Source: Glycine soja
Lineage: Eukaryota; Streptophyta; Magnoliopsida; Fabales; Fabaceae
Direction of reading: 5' to 3'
Assembly (NCBI RefSeq): GCF_004193775.1
Contig: NC_041005.1
Span: 9,364,501-9,428,500 of the forward strand
Length of the DNA stretch: 64,000 nt
The position numbers were made by a program, and so were the translations under genes. A model generated the notes under the pieces. The model saw nothing but the letters and a program-made list of their open reading frames with translations, was not told the DNA's origin and did not search any database. Every line of letters starts with the position of its first letter. The stretch's first letter is position 1. Shown here piece by piece: positions 10,497 through 23,400 of the stretch.

Positions 10497-11673
10497 AACA
10501 AGGGCGGACCTTGGGTTTTAAGAGCCTCAAAGCTACGACTATGGATGCTCTTGTCTTGATAAGAGGAATATGAAAAGGAAGGGATGTAGAATTTTTATTG
10601 AATGTATTTGAGTACAAATTCCCTTCGTTATCCCAGATGTGCCTTGTGAAAACCCCCCAAGCCAAAACCTTTGTATTGTATCTCCTCATTGCGTGGAGTT
10701 TGGCAGCTTTTCCCCTAATCCTTGCCATTTCTTGGACTTCTTAGGTGGTTTCAAGTTCCACCCTCATATTTTCTTCATTTTGTTGTTGCTGGAACAGTAG
10801 TCTCCTTGTCAATGGTTCCCCAACTTCAATAGGGATCATGACATTTGTGTCATATGTGATTCGGTAAGGAGTTTCATTGGTTGTTGTCTGGGGTGCACAG
10901 TGGTACGCCCAGAGGATTCTAGAGAACTCCTCTTTCCATAGACCCTTATACTTGTTGAGTCTAGTACGTAGGGCCTTGAGGATGACTCTGTTAGCTACCT
11001 CTGCCTGATCGTTGGTCTAAGGATGTTCGACAGAGGTGACTAGGTGCTTGATGCCTAGCCTTGTCAGGAAGTCTTCATAAGTCTGAGCTTTGAATTGAGT
11101 GTCATTGTCTATGAAAATGGCGTATGAGAGGTCGTACCTGCAGATGAGGTGTGAATTTCTCCACCTCATTGGTTGTAATTTCCCACAGTGGTCTTGCTTC
11201 TATCCACTTAGTGAGGTAGTCGATGGCAACCAATATGTATTTGACTGTTCCTGGGGCCTTTGGCAGTGGTCCCAATATGTCCATTCCCCACATGGCGAAG
11301 GGCCAAGGGGAGCTCAGACTGTGAAGATTGTCAGGAGTGTGTGGCACGTCTGCAAACTCTTGGCATCGTTTCACCTCCTGGTAAAGTTGAGGGTGTCTGC
11401 CCTAAGTGTTGGCCATTAGTAGCCGGCTCACACCACTTTGGTGGCTAGGGAGCATCCTCCGGTGTGGAGACCGCAAATCCCTCTTTGAAGTTCTCTCATG
11501 ACGTAGTTTGCTTGTTGGCTGTTTAGGCATTTGAGTAAGGATGTTGTCAACCCTCTTTTGAATAGCTTGCCATTAAGGATGACATAGTAGTTGGCCTTCC
11601 ATTTGAGGCGTCGGGCTTCGTCCTCGTTTGGTGGTAGTTCCCCTTGAATTAGGAAGTTCTTGTAGGGGGTCAT
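10462..11673 (-). pseudogene. Ty3/gypsy integrase, broken
   Basis: The zinc-binding N-terminal part is open at 11673-11428 (LKWKANYYVILNGKLFKRG, then a CGLHTGG piece). The core is at 11374-11102, with WGMDILGPLPKAPGTVKYI and AIDYLTKWIEARP, which carries the first catalytic Asp. Translated fragments continue through the second Asp and the PQTNGQAE-type motif with the catalytic Glu at about 11100-10980, and the C-terminal region ends near 10620-10490 (MARIRGKAAKLHAMRRYNTKV). Stops and frameshifts split it, so no functional integrase can be made. The domain order fits the Tat-type element. Confidence 0.85.
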
Positions 11674-12552
11674 CTAGTTTGGTTCCTCCTTTTCTTCGAC
11701 CATAATTTCCTTAACATCTATGGTGGGAGTTTGGAGCATCTCCTGGATGATAGTCTTGAAGTGCCCAACCTTCTTAGTGTTGGCCAGCTTGGAGAGTAGA
11801 TCTACTCTGGTATTGTTTTCCCTGTGGATGTAGTACATTTTGAAACATTTGAAATTGTCAATGAGAGTCTTCGCAATGTGATAGTACTTGAGAAACACCA
11901 TTTTCTTGGTCTGGTATGTGTGGGCAACCTGTCCTTGGACAAGCTGCGAGTTTGTGTAGCATCACAACTTCTTAGCTCCAACTTCTCTTGCTAGCTTCAG
12001 ACCTGCAATGAACGCCTCGTACTATGCCTGGTTGTTTGAGGCTCTGAAGTTGAACTTGAGGGCTTGCTCTAGGGTGATATTGTTAGGGCCTTCATGGATG
12101 ATCCCTATCTTTTTTCCTTTTACGTTGGATGCACTGTCAATGTAAAGGGTCCACCAATCTGGGGTGGTTGTGTCATTTCTGGTCAATTCTGCTAGAAAGT
12201 CAACCATGAATTGTGTCTTCATGGAGCCGCGAGGTTCGTACTGAATGTCGAACTCTAAGAGTTCTACAGACCAGACCACCATCCTTCTTGCGAGTTCAAG
12301 CTTTCTCAGAACCTGCTTGATAGGGTAGTTCATCTTGACTACCACTTGATGACTCTGGAAGTAGGGGCTAAGTCGCCAGGCCGAGGTGATATGTACTAGC
12401 GCCACCTTTTCGATCATTTGGTAGTGCTTCTTGGTGTCATATAGTATGCGGCTAGTGAAGTAGATAGGAAGTCGGTGCTTCCCTTCCTCTTGTATGAGGG
12501 TTGAGTTAACGACTTTGTCAACTACTGAGAGATATAGGGGTAAGGGTGTCAA
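11674..12552 (-). pseudogene. Ty3/gypsy RNase H plus archaeal-type second RNase H, broken
   Basis: The first RNase H lies in 12552-12350 (IYFTSRILYDTKKHYQMIEK). A linker with WSVELLEFDIQYEPRG follows. Then comes a second RNase H: WTLYIDSASNVKG with the first acidic residue, FRASNNQAxYEA at about 12040-12020, a region with NSQLVxGQV at about 11950, and YIHRENNTRVDLLSKLA near 11820. This SNNQAEYEAL-type domain is the archaeal-like RNase H found between RNase H and integrase in Tat/Ogre elements. A stop replaces the glutamate codon after NNQA. Confidence 0.85.
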
Positions 12553-12830
12553 CTCAAAACTGGCAGTGTGACAATGGTTTTCTTTAAAGCTAGGAAAGCT
12601 TGTTCACAAGTCTCGTCCCATAGGAAGGGCTTAATTTTCTTGAGCAGTTTGTAAAATGGCTTTGCCTTTTTGGCAAGCTTCGGGAGGAACCTGGACAAGG
12701 ATGCTAGCCTATCATTCAGCTTCTAAACTTCTTGGACGTTGGTGGGGATGTGCATCTCTAGTATGAAAGTGCATTTGTCGGGGTTTGCTTCAATCCTCTG
12801 GTGAGTAATCATGAAGCTGAGGAACTTGCC

Positions 12831-13526
12831 TCAGCCTACCCCGAAAGTGCATTTTTCGGGGTTGCGGCGCATGTCATATTTACGGAGTTCCCCAAAGACT
12901 TCTTCCAGGCCCGTCACATGTCGGGCTATGCTTTGAGACTTGACAACTATGTCGTCCACATATACCTCAATGTTTTGTCTGATTTGATGTTTAAAGACTC
13001 GTTGCATTAGTCGTTGGTATGTAGCGCCTGTGTTTTTTAGGTCGAATGACATGACCCTACAACAAAAGTTGGCATCTTTACTGATAAATGTCATTTTCTC
13101 CTCGTATGAAGGATGCATTCTGATCTAGTTGTATCCAGAGTATATGACCAGGAAACTTAGCACCTGGAACCCGGACACTCCATCAACTAGCCTGCTAATG
13201 CTAAGCCGAGGGTATGCGTCTTTGGGGCACACCCTGTTCAGATCAATGTAGTTGATGCACATTTTCCATTTGCCGTTGGCCTTTTTGACCATGACGACAT
13301 TGGCGAGCCAGGTAGAAAACCTGACTTCTCTGATGAAGTTTGCATTCAGGAGTTTGTCGACTTCTTCTTTGACGGCTTTACGTTGTTCTTCTCCTATCTT
13401 CCTTTTCCTCTGTGATATTGGTTTGGCCTTGGGACATATAGCTAGCTTGTGGTAGATTATGCTGGGATGAATTCCCGACATGTCATACAGCTGCCAAGAA
13501 AATAAATATATGTTTCTGTGTAGCAC
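12831..13526 (-). pseudogene. Ty3/gypsy reverse transcriptase, broken
   Basis: The N-terminal part (13526-13125) has ANVVMVKKANGKWKMCINY and DLNRVCPKDAYP, the RT fingers motif. The second part (13118-12831) has FCCRVMSFDLKNTGATYQRLM and the catalytic YVDDIVVKS. A stop near 13120 breaks the region between, where YSGYNQI would be expected. The final RT portion and connection continue degenerately to about 12560. Confidence 0.88.
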
Positions 13527-14038
13527 GTTGGCGATGTGCCGGTGCTCATAACTGGTGAGGTCCCTACTGAGCCACGTGCATTGTTCGGGTTTAGGTCCGA
13601 GTTGCAGCTTGAAAAGCCCTTCGATGGGTTTCGGGCCTCTTTTGGAAGTGTCATCTCACGGATCTATGTCAAATCCATCGCCCAGGCTTGCTTGGTAGAC
13701 GGTCAGGGCTTGGATTTGAGACCCTTCGTCCATGCTCATGACTTGAGTGCCTTTAGCCGTTGTGGGGTGAGGCATGGTAGGCTCCTTGGTTGGAGAATAT
13801 GGTGCTACCGTCAGGCTTTCTATGTAGCATTGTCGTGCTAGCTTTTGGTCAGCCTTGACGATTACGATTTCCCTTATCAAGGTAGGGAATTTCATTTTCA
13901 AATGGGGTGTGTTGACTATGGCTCCATGCTCGTTAAGTGTCTGTATGTCGATTAAAGCAAAGTACAATGTGTCTACGTCAACTAGTAGATATCTTATGGT
14001 GAAGATCCTGGAGAGCTTGCCTTAACTGAAGGTGGTCA

Positions 14039-14230
14039 TCAAGTCCACAAGCCTCTGGTCTCTACTTTCTCCCCTGCAAAGTCGAGGAGTGGACTGGCGT
14101 GAGGATGAACAATGTCAGGGGAGACCTCAAGTCTCTGGAAATTTTTCCAATACAGGATATCAATGGAACTGTCTTGGTCGATAAGGACCCTGAACACCAT
14201 GAAGTTTGCAATAATGATGGAGACGACCAC
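14039..14230 (-). pseudogene. Ty3/gypsy retropepsin remnant
   Basis: The short frame contains FRVLIDQDSSIDILYWKNF, matching the Tat-element protease motif LVDxGSSADILY, but the usual glycine after Asp-Asn is altered to Asp. It lies between gag and RT as expected. The flanking frames to 13530 encode linker sequence with many breaks. Confidence 0.75.
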
Positions 14231-14399
14231 GAGGCCGTCTTGGTTGACGGGGTTGATGCCCTTGAAGTCCCTATCCGTAAAGGTGATAGGAGGGAGACTT
14301 CGTTGTAGTGGTCTGTTGAAAACATTAATGTCGATGTCTTGGATGGCGTGGAGATGACATCTTCAAGACTGGCTGGACTGTCCTCCATAGGAAAATCCG

Positions 14400-15610
14400 C
14401 CCGCAATGGTGTTGATTACACCTTTAATGTGCTGGGCGGGTTCATGTTCTTATGGAGGTTGTCACTCGGGCTGTTGTTATTGGTGTCTTTGTCTACCTTG
14501 GTCTTCCGCTCTTCTTTTGTCTGCTCCGTGGTTCCTATGTTTCTCCTCTTGGTGTCCTCTAGGTTTTGTTCCTGCTTGGTGGTTGTCTGGTCTCTTAACA
14601 AACTGAGCTAAGTACCCAGCCTGTATAAGTTCTTCTATCTTGTCTTTTAAGGCCCAACAGTCTTCTATGTTATGACCAATACTGCGATGATACCTACAAT
14701 ATTTGGTTGTGTTTGATCCTGGCCTGGGAGGTTTCGTCGGGGGTAGCGAGATGGGTACCTCTAGATTGAAAGCTTCATCTAGAATTGTAGTGTGATTGAC
14801 CGTTAGGGGTGTGTAACGCTCGTACCTGACCCTTTTTGGGAGAGGCTGGTGCTTGTTTGGCTTGTGCCTCTTATGTGACTTGTGTAAGTTGGTCTTGGTG
14901 CTTCCTTTGCGCTTGTCGTGCTTCTATCCAACTTATTAGACTTCATTCCTGAATCTAGAAATTTCTTTCATCTAGATGTTGTCCTTGGCTCGTTCGCGCA
15001 ACTCGTCCATGCTACCGAGGGGTTTTTTGCACAGACTATCCGCGAACTTGTTGGGGATTAAGGCGAGGAGCATGGAATGCAATGCTACCTTGGGGTTAAG
15101 ATTTCAGATTTGGACGGCAGTGCGCCCAAATCTATCCATGAATTTTTTGAGGAACCCGTTGTCTACTTGTGGCAGACTGGCCAAGGTGGCCGAGGTCATA
15201 TAGTGAGACCTGCTGGTGGCGTATTACAGACTAAATCATTCGATGAGGGTGTCAAAGCTATCTATGGTCCTAGGTGGGAGTTCAACGTACCAGGTCAATG
15301 TCTCCCCCTTGAGAGACATTGGAAAGACACAAAATAGAATTGTGTCGTTATTAGTGTAGAGGGTCACCCAAGTCAGGAAGGCGTCCAGATGCTCGTCTAG
15401 ATTTGTTGTCCCATTTGTACCACTCGAGGTTGAGTGGTTTCCACCCCAAGGGTATGTCTGTCTTCGTAATTAGTCCGCCCTGTTGGACGGTGCATGTAGG
15501 GAGAATTAAGTCATCTGCATTGTTGACTGTGCGTCGGGGGGGGGGGGTGATTCCCCTTAGGTGCGCTCAAGCAATGTGTGAGCGGAGTGCTCGTCACCCT
15601 AGGGACGTCT
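14400..15610 (-). pseudogene. Ty3/gypsy gag remnant
   Basis: Translating the minus strand in pieces gives a zinc-finger-like CxYHRSIGHNxEDCWALKDKIEELIQAG segment (about 14710-14610) and a capsid core with the ETLTWYVELPP type motif and DSFDTL near 15330-15230. No single frame is open across it. A 12-G run at 15536-15547 lies in the upstream part. The gag is interrupted on its right by a solo LTR and resumes at 16796. Confidence 0.75.
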
Positions 15611-15615
15611 AACAC

Positions 15616-16790
15616 TGTAGAAGCATACTTAATATGAAGTTTTGATGATGCCATAAGACAAGCACTTCTCAAGTTTCATCTAAGTCAAGGACTCAAAAAT
15701 TCAAGATAAATGATGAAGTTAGTCCTTAGAGTCTTAGACAACATTCTTTACTTGATGATGCAAAAGGTTTGGCCAAAGGAAATTTTCCAAAAAGTTTTAT
15801 GAAATTTCAAAAATATAGTATTTACTCTCTGATAATCGATTACTAGTGGCCAAAGTAGTTTCTGAAATGCTCTTAAAATTTTGAATTTGATTTTAAAAGC
15901 CTATAATTGATTACACAAGGCTTGTAATCGATTACCAGAAGTTTTAAACGTTTAATAAAAGTCTTTAGAAATTTGAATTTAAATTCAAAGCCTGTAATTG
16001 ATTACAGCTTGTGTGTAATCGATTACCAGAACTTAAAATTCAAATTTCAAGTCTGAAGAGTCACAACTCTTCAGAAAAATAACTGTGTAATCAATTATGT
16101 CATTTTGGTAATCGATTACCAGTAAAGAATTTTCAAAAAATAACTCCCAACAGTCACATCTATTCAAATGTTTTTGAATGGCCATCAAAGGCCTATATAT
16201 AGATTAGTAGGGACACGAAATTTCTTAGAGATTTTGCTACACAAAAAGTCTCATCCTCTCAAAAAGTAAATTGTCTTCTCCTCTAAAATATTCCTTGGCC
16301 AAGCACTTGTAAATTCAATAAGGAATCTTGAGTGATCTTCAATTGTTATATTTTTCTCTTAAAAGAGAGAATTCTTCTTCTTCCTCTTCTTATTCGAAGA
16401 GATTCATTAAGGGACCAAGAGTCTCTTAAATTATAAGGAATTCTGAACATAGGGGAAGGGTTGTCCCTGTGTGGTTCAGACTTTGTAAAAGACATTTTAC
16501 AAGATGATGGAAATCTCAAGTGGGTTGCTTGAGGACTGGACGTAGGCACAGGGCGTGGCCGAACCAGTATAAAAACTGAGTTTGCATTCTCTCTTCCCTT
16601 AAACTTCTTTTATTTATTGTCATTTATCTTTTGCTTTAAAGAAGTTTACTTTGAATTATCTTTTGAGTAATTCATATTAAGGGTAAATTATTAATTCAAG
16701 TAGAGAGTTAAAATTTTAATTAGGGAATAGTCTTTGATATCTTAATTCAACCTCCCCTTCTTAAAGATATTTGAGGTCACTTGTCTAACA
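15616..16790 (+). mobile_element. Solo LTR of the Sirevirus family
   Basis: It begins TGTAGAAGCATAC and ends CTTGTCTAACA, and is flanked by perfect AACAC duplications (15611-15615 and 16791-16795). It aligns along its length with the LTRs of the Sirevirus at 1745-9894 but in the opposite orientation and with more divergence. It has several TAATCGATTA palindromes (some altered) at about 15835-16120 and a CCTATATATAG box near 16193. It has no internal element sequence, so it is the product of LTR-LTR recombination. Confidence 0.93.
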
Positions 16791-16795
16791 AACAC

Positions 16796-17027
16796 GAGCC
16801 TCCAGCTGATCATGGTCAGCCTTTAGCTTTCTTAGTTCTTCCTTATGGCGTCGCTCCATCTCCACAATGCGGGTTTGGAGTTATTGTAGAGTATTTGTGT
16901 CTGTCATAGCTGCTGGATGAAAATATGAGTCTTCAAGAGGGATCTTACGTTTGAGGCGAGACCGAGTGCTAACCACGGATGAAAAAGAGAGAGTTGATGA
17001 GAAACCACGGGGTATGTTTTACTACAG
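16796..17027 (-). other. Start of the Tat-element gag and leader
   Basis: This continues the gypsy sequence interrupted by the solo LTR. The minus strand encodes a charged stretch typical of the gag N-terminus, without an intact frame, followed by the short leader next to the primer site. Confidence 0.5.
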
Positions 17028-17045
17028 CCCCGCAGTGGGCACCAA
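17028..17045 (-). other. Primer binding site of the Tat-type element
   Basis: In element orientation it reads TTGGTGCCCACTGCGGGG, close to the TGGCGCCCACCGTGGGG type used by many plant Tat elements. It adjoins the proposed LTR edge. Confidence 0.65.
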
Positions 17046-17046
17046 A

Positions 17047-17706
17047 TATACTTACCAAAATCCGAAGCTAGGGCACGTCAGGGTGGATGTGGCCAAAGTA
17101 GGCTCTAGGACTTTACATGTCGGCTTTGAGGATGGCCTTTGTTGAGCGGACAAGAGAGGGGACTTGCAAAACAAAGGACTCTGACGCTCAAGTAAGAATA
17201 TTAGTTAGGAGATAAAGTAAGTATATGCTTAAATAAGGCTCGAGTGAGCGAGAAAGAGAGAGAGAGGCACATGCTTGTTGCTCGTGTGTAAAAGATGTGT
17301 ACAGGGTTTGATGGAACCTGGTATCTATAGGAGTGGAGCGTAGCTGCGGATCCTTAATTGTAGGTATTGTTATAGCCTTTGCAGATAATTCCTAGCTTAT
17401 AGATAATAGTCAGGAGCTTGTAGATAATGTTAGAGATAAATTGTAGCTTATAGATAAAAGTTAGAAGATAAATGTACCTTGTAGATAATGTGTGGCTTTG
17501 TAGATAATTAACTACCTACCAATAAATAAACATATTCAAATATATTTTGATTATTAATAGGTTAGAGATAACATGTTAGTTGGGGAGCCCAGCTGCTAAA
17601 AGTCGAGTGTCGGCACTCCTGTTGTAGGGCTGGCGTGGAGGGTTGACATGTGCCTTAAAGTGCCATGTAGGACGCCATGTGTATTTTGTGGGTTCTAGAC
17701 ATTACA
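17047..17706 (-). repeat. 5' LTR of the Tat-type element (approximate edges)
   Basis: The inner edge is placed by the primer site. The outer edge is placed at TGTAATGTCTAG (plus-strand end at 17706). A TATA-like CCTATAGATACC lies near 17319-17332 in the correct orientation. The inner edge lacks a clean CA, and there is no second LTR to compare with, so limits are approximate. Confidence 0.55.
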
Positions 17707-18413
17707 ATTATAAAATAAAAATATAATTTATATATTTAAATATAAGTTGAAGTGAATTTTTCCAAAAGTTTTTTGGCTCAGTTTACCCAGGAATCCCTTG
17801 GTTTGCAAAGGCTGGGAGGTATGTTCAATCAATGTAGGGGACACTAACAGGTTCACTAATACAAGTTTGCACGCACATGCTAGCATGTGTGATGGGAGTG
17901 GACAGGTGGAGCGTTTCTGGATTTTATTATTCTCATAAGTCCATAGGCATTAGCTAGTTTCATTGGAATTGAAGGTTGGTAATAGTAGGTTGGCCTTTTT
18001 CCTCCATAAAGCACGTAGCAATAACTCTACAACTAAACTACAAGTCAAATAAGGATTACGGGAGAATTTCTCCCTCAACACAACACACTGAACACGAGAG
18101 TGTTTTTATTCCCTTGTATTTTCATTTTATTTGATTATTAAAAAAAAATTGAAATTAAAAAAAACATATGTAACCAATGACATACAAAATATTTTACAAT
18201 TACCAACAACGGAACAAAATATATAAATTTGAATTAAGACCACAAAATTTTACAAATACAAACAATATGGCATACATTCAACATTGTTGGCTTGAACCTA
18301 CACAGTGAAGATAATTTTTCTTTGAATGACCTACTATGCGACATATAAATTTGAATATCCATTTTGGTGTGGATATGAGTGGAGACAAGACTACGCTTAG
18401 TACTTCTTTTCTT
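17707..18413. other. Intergenic DNA between the gypsy LTR and a MULE
   Basis: AT-rich. No gene, tRNA or clear repeat is recognised. A terminal inverted repeat of the adjacent MULE could lie here but was not identified. Confidence 0.4.
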
Positions 18414-20480
18414 TCATGGGTTGGGGGAGATCATTGGCTCGTGACATGATGACCAATAGGTTTCGCTGCGTAATTCTCCAAACAATGTTTTGTATATGTT
18501 GCAGACACTTTCCAACCTATACATAGGATGTATGTAGTTATTGTGCCCATGATGAGTATGCTTACAAGTAGCAACAACATGAGAACAAGGCATGTGCAAC
18601 TTCTGAAATTTGTCACAGTCACACCACCTTTCATCCAACTTGACCTTGAAATCTCCAGTGAGCTGAACCTCTCTAAGGTTTGTTGTCTCTTGGACCAAGA
18701 ATCGTGTGTTGTGTAAATCAAACTCAATAAAATTGTGAGTGTTTTCCTTTCTAAGTGCGTCTTCGATGATCTTGTTTTGTACTTCCTTATAAACTTGGCG
18801 AGATGCAAGGATTGCTGTGACTTCTCGCCCTTTTTTGTTAAACAATGCATTACACCTTACAAATGTAGGTTTTACCAGTGCACCTATTAGCATATTTCTT
18901 GATTTCTTGAGTACCAAATTAATTGACTCAACAAGATTGGTGGTCATGTGCCCCTACCATCGGTAACCATCCCATGCAAGAGTCTATTTTTCTCGCAAAA
19001 TCTCACTAAGCCAATTAGTTGCTCGATCAACATTTGCGTCCATCTTTGAATATGCTGAGTAGTTATCAACATACTATTTCATTATTGTGAATAATACAAA
19101 ATGAAGTGATATTTACTATGAAGAGAAAGAAGTTTGGCACTCACCCATATTGATAATTAATTTTTGGTGGGTTGCTCTTGTACCTTCTCATGTAATTTTG
19201 TGCAATGTGTCGAACACAGAACATATGCACAAGATTCTTTGTCGTCCATCCACTATCACATTTTGAGTATACACTTTTGATTGACTTATGGTTGTTTGAA
19301 ATCAAACACAGACCATGTTATGGGGTGATACGCCTTTTTAGATTTCGGAGGAAGAACAATCATGTTCCCGCTTATTCACTCTCAACAACAGCAAAGGCTA
19401 TCAAAAAGATTTTGTTGTTTTCATCTTGTGCAACTGCCACAAGGAGGGTCCCCTTGTACTTACTGTACAACAATATTGAAATCCACCGATACATGGTCTG
19501 AAACTCCAAAAAAGATGATGGAACATGACGAAACCCTTTACTGGTTGACCTCTTTGTGGTGGCATTGTAGTGTTTCCCTTCTTCACCACCATACCAAGAA
19601 GAAATTGATGCATAGCTTGCAGCAATCTCGGTAGATCGTGGTACGATCTTTCTCAATTGTTGTAGATATCTTTAATAGCCTTTTTCTTTGCCAACCATGC
19701 TTTGCGGTACGTGGTGGTGTATCCTTCAGTGCTTTTGATGTGTGCTATCAAGGTTGGCACTAAAGTTGATGGATTGTTTTCGATCAAGCTATGGATGCTT
19801 TTACTAATCAACAAATATGATAGCTTTGCATGATCTTGTGAAATTGAAGGACTTGAACATGTGTGGGGTTCATGGAGCTTTCTTATTTCCCACTACTTGG
19901 AGGCAAGGATGTATGATGCTCTACACCTCCAAGCCTAACTATTGTCATTACAAATGACAATTACCTTTTTTGGGTTTGATAGTTGTGTCTTGTAGTTAGT
20001 CCATTTGCTCACATGATACTGCAACAAAGCATTTTGTACATCTTGTTTTGTCAGGAAACACATCCTTTTGAAGAGAGTCCCCACTGGATGTTGGACTTCT
20101 TTGCAATCCAAGCTATGCTCGTATTCAAAATCTTGAAAATAGGATTCTTCAAAATTTTGCATAAGGGGTGATATGTAGTATGGTGGTACGATTGTGATTG
20201 GTGAAACAGACTGAGCTTCTTCCTCAACATCTTTCTCTTGGGGTTGATTGTGAAGAACTTCATCTTCATCCTCACTAAAGGGACTGAGTTCTCCATTAGG
20301 TAAGTTTGGCTTTGTTGTGAAGTTAGGCTCGTTTGGTCGAGTTGATGAGGAAGACTATAATGTAGGGGTACTGATGTTCGGGTGAAGATGATCTTCAGTA
20401 GCATCAAATGGTTGTGACTCAAAAAAATTGGTGGAAAATGGTGCAAAAAAAAAATTAGTAAAAGAAGATGTTGTTGGTTC
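18414..20480 (-). pseudogene. Mutator-like (MuDR/MULE) transposase, broken
   Basis: Pieces on the minus strand read in order. First is an acidic and proline-rich N-terminus (20480-20170). A MuDR-type N-terminal DNA-binding segment follows (20162-19935, MCFLTKQDVQNALLQYHVSK). The transposase core has a shifted frame around 19656-19372, where YKGTLLVAVAQDENNKIF matches the segment after the first catalytic Asp. The C-terminal part (18947-18414) starts MTTNLVESINLVLKK and has a SWIM zinc finger, CDCDKFQKLHMPCSHVVATC. Several stops and frameshifts separate these, including one just before MTTN. It would have moved a Mutator-type DNA transposon. Terminal inverted repeats were not found. Confidence 0.88.
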
Positions 20481-23400
20481 AAATATGTTTTGTTCTGGTT
20501 GGGTTAAAGTAAAAGTGTCTGAGGTTGCATTAGATAATTGTGAATAATGGGACTAAGAATAATATTGTGGTTGATAAGGTACTGGTTCAAGGTTTGGGAT
20601 AGGAACTATATTGCACTCAATGTTTGCATACAATTCATAGCATTGAAAAATCTAAGTTTGATGAATAACTGAAATCATACCTTTCATGTCTTTGTTGTCA
20701 ACAAGTTGGGCTGATGTAAACTTTAGCATTCGGCGTCCCACTACTTGTGGGCATCAGAATGAAATATTGCATAATTGATCCAATGTTCGTTGTCAATTTT
20801 CCCTTATTGATTGAATGAATAGTAAACAACATCAATTGATCGAGCACTGTATTTTTTTATATGAATTGTCTGGATATTTATTTCTTATTTCTTCGAGATG
20901 ATTTGATCTCACGTTATTAGTATCGAGACAATGTGATTACACAATGCTTTGTAAACGATAATTTCACTACACACAAATTTTTTTGAATAACGCAAACCAA
21001 ACATAATAAATTAAGATTTAATCTAAACCATTTATATAACTTTTTTTTATGCATCTTCTTCAAACTAGATAAATTTAATTTCGTTTAAGAATTAATTATT
21101 TTAAAAAAATACTATTTAAGTGATAATAGTTTTACATGAATTAATGCTTACTATTAAAATTGAACGGGTTCTATTTATTTAATTTGTTTAGGTAAAATAA
21201 TTAAATCACTTAAATATATGTATTGTTAATAAATATTTAACTAAATTGTATTTATATTGAGTATTCAAATATATGCATTTTTCTATATAATAAAGTCATT
21301 TTAAAAAAAAACATTGTGAAATAAAAAAAAATTAACACAGGTGAGAAATTGATTTGGAAAAACCGATTTCTCACCTTGTATAATGACGTTGTGAAATAAT
21401 TTTTTATCCTTCCTTTTATTTTGGCAAAACAATATAAATGATCATTCCACTTTTCACTAATTTCTTTTTCCCTTTGCATCTAATCTCTTTCTTATTGCTT
21501 TCCTCCATGACCATATATAATCCACAAACCATAAATAATTATCTTTCATTCCCTTCTACTGTAATTTATGCAATCCGAACCATAGAATTTGTTAAAATTG
21601 TATTTCATTAATTCCACATTCTATCAACCCAAACAAAAAAGAAAAAAAACCATATTAATGGGTCCAACGCAGAATAGGGCCCATCTCTAGGTACGAAAGC
21701 AAGTAAGCAACAAAGACGACATTGACAATTTATTAGTTTCATCAGAACTGAGAGTGGAAGAAGGTAAACCTTGCCTCTGTTGCATTAATACGTCTCCCAC
21801 GATTTATTAGTCACCGATTTTGGTACAAAGTACAACATTTATTTAAAAGAAATTTGGACCTTATAGTAAAATTGAAACTTCACATCCTTTTAGATGTTTC
21901 TCTTTTTGGTGGACCTTACGGTAAAATTGAAACATGCAGATACAGGTTTTTGTACCTTGAAAGTTGAATCCCACTGCTCAATTACTCTATTAGCAAAGAA
22001 TGTTTTAACCTGTGGATTGAAATAGGATATAAGAAAATGAGTGAATGTAAAGTTAACAAGTACAGATACTTGGCTTCTTTTTTATTTGTGATAATTTATT
22101 TTGCAGAATCTTCAATCTTCAAACACTGAGGAAGAAAGCCTGAGAAGAGAGTTGTCACAGACCAAGGAAAAGAAAGAAGCTTCAGATAGAGATAAGACTT
22201 AGGATTTCGTTTTGATTTTTAACCAGTATCGTAATAGAGTTTAATAGCTATGGATTATGTAGTGAAAATTTAAAGTCATTTTACATTATTTAATCACATA
22301 TTATCATTAATATGATTTTCATGTGATAATTATAAAATTTAACAAATTTATTATATATGCATAATCTTTTTTCTCATTTTAATATGAGGTAACTTTCATA
22401 TTCTATTAATATTTTTGATAAAATTAGTATAAATATTATGTATTTTAAAATTTATATAAAAATATTCAATAGATAAGAAAATATTTTAATTTATTATTTA
22501 TTTTTTATTATAAATTAAAATAAAAATTTACGTGAATAGTGTTATATAAGAAGAAATTTAAACTTGTGTTAAGAGTTATTTTAATTATTATAATATTTTT
22601 TAATTAAATATTATATACATAACATTAGATGAGAATAACATTAAATTTTTGTATTGATAAGAGACTTTTTAATATATTAATATTTTTTCTACAATTTTAT
22701 AATTTGAAATAAAATCACATAAAACTATAGAAGTAAAGAGAGTGGGAAAATAGTTAGTTCTAGTAATTCTATCTCAGTATAAATTATAATAATTATCTAT
22801 GATAGTTTTTTGGACATTATTTTTCTATAAGAGTGTTTTTAAGTTAATTTTTATATTTTTCAAACTATTATTTTTATATTTATTTTTAAATTAAATTTTA
22901 ATATTTTAAAAATTAAAAATAACCTTGTATCATATATAATTTTTTAATCATACATCTAAAATATAATTTATATACTCAAAAAATGTATATTTATTTGTTT
23001 TAAATTTTAATTATGTTATGATTTATATATTAAAAGTATTTATTTATTATAAATTTTAATTTTTTAAAATAAAAATTTATCTTTTTATTTATTGGCTTTT
23101 TTTTTGTAGAGTTTTTTTATTGTATAGATTTTATAGGCTAAATACTGGTTATGAATGAAACCCATACTATAAAGAAAGAAAATAAAGAATGAACTAATTG
23201 AGTAAATCGGAAAAGTAAAAGTCTCGCTACTCTTTAACTGGAAGTTTTTTTTTAAGATTTTAATTATTTTTCTCATTAAATAATTTAATAACATTAATGT
23301 AGTATTTTTATTGCAGTAAAACTTTTTTTCTTGATTACAAAATGTTAGATATGTTCTCACCTCCTCGTGAGAACAATTTTGTGGTAAGTATTTATTTGAA

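Larger units (their letters stand above)
9895..17706 (-). mobile_element. Old Ty3/gypsy retrotransposon, Tat/Ogre lineage (continues left of the Sirevirus)
   Basis: Reading right to left: LTR (about 17047-17706), primer site, gag, protease, RT, RNase H, archaeal-type RNase H, integrase, then a 3' tandem array. Every domain is split by stops and frameshifts. The second RNase H domain before integrase is the diagnostic character of the Tat lineage. The element is interrupted by a solo LTR at 15616-16790 and by the Sirevirus at 1745-9894. Its 3' LTR is not seen. Confidence 0.85.
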
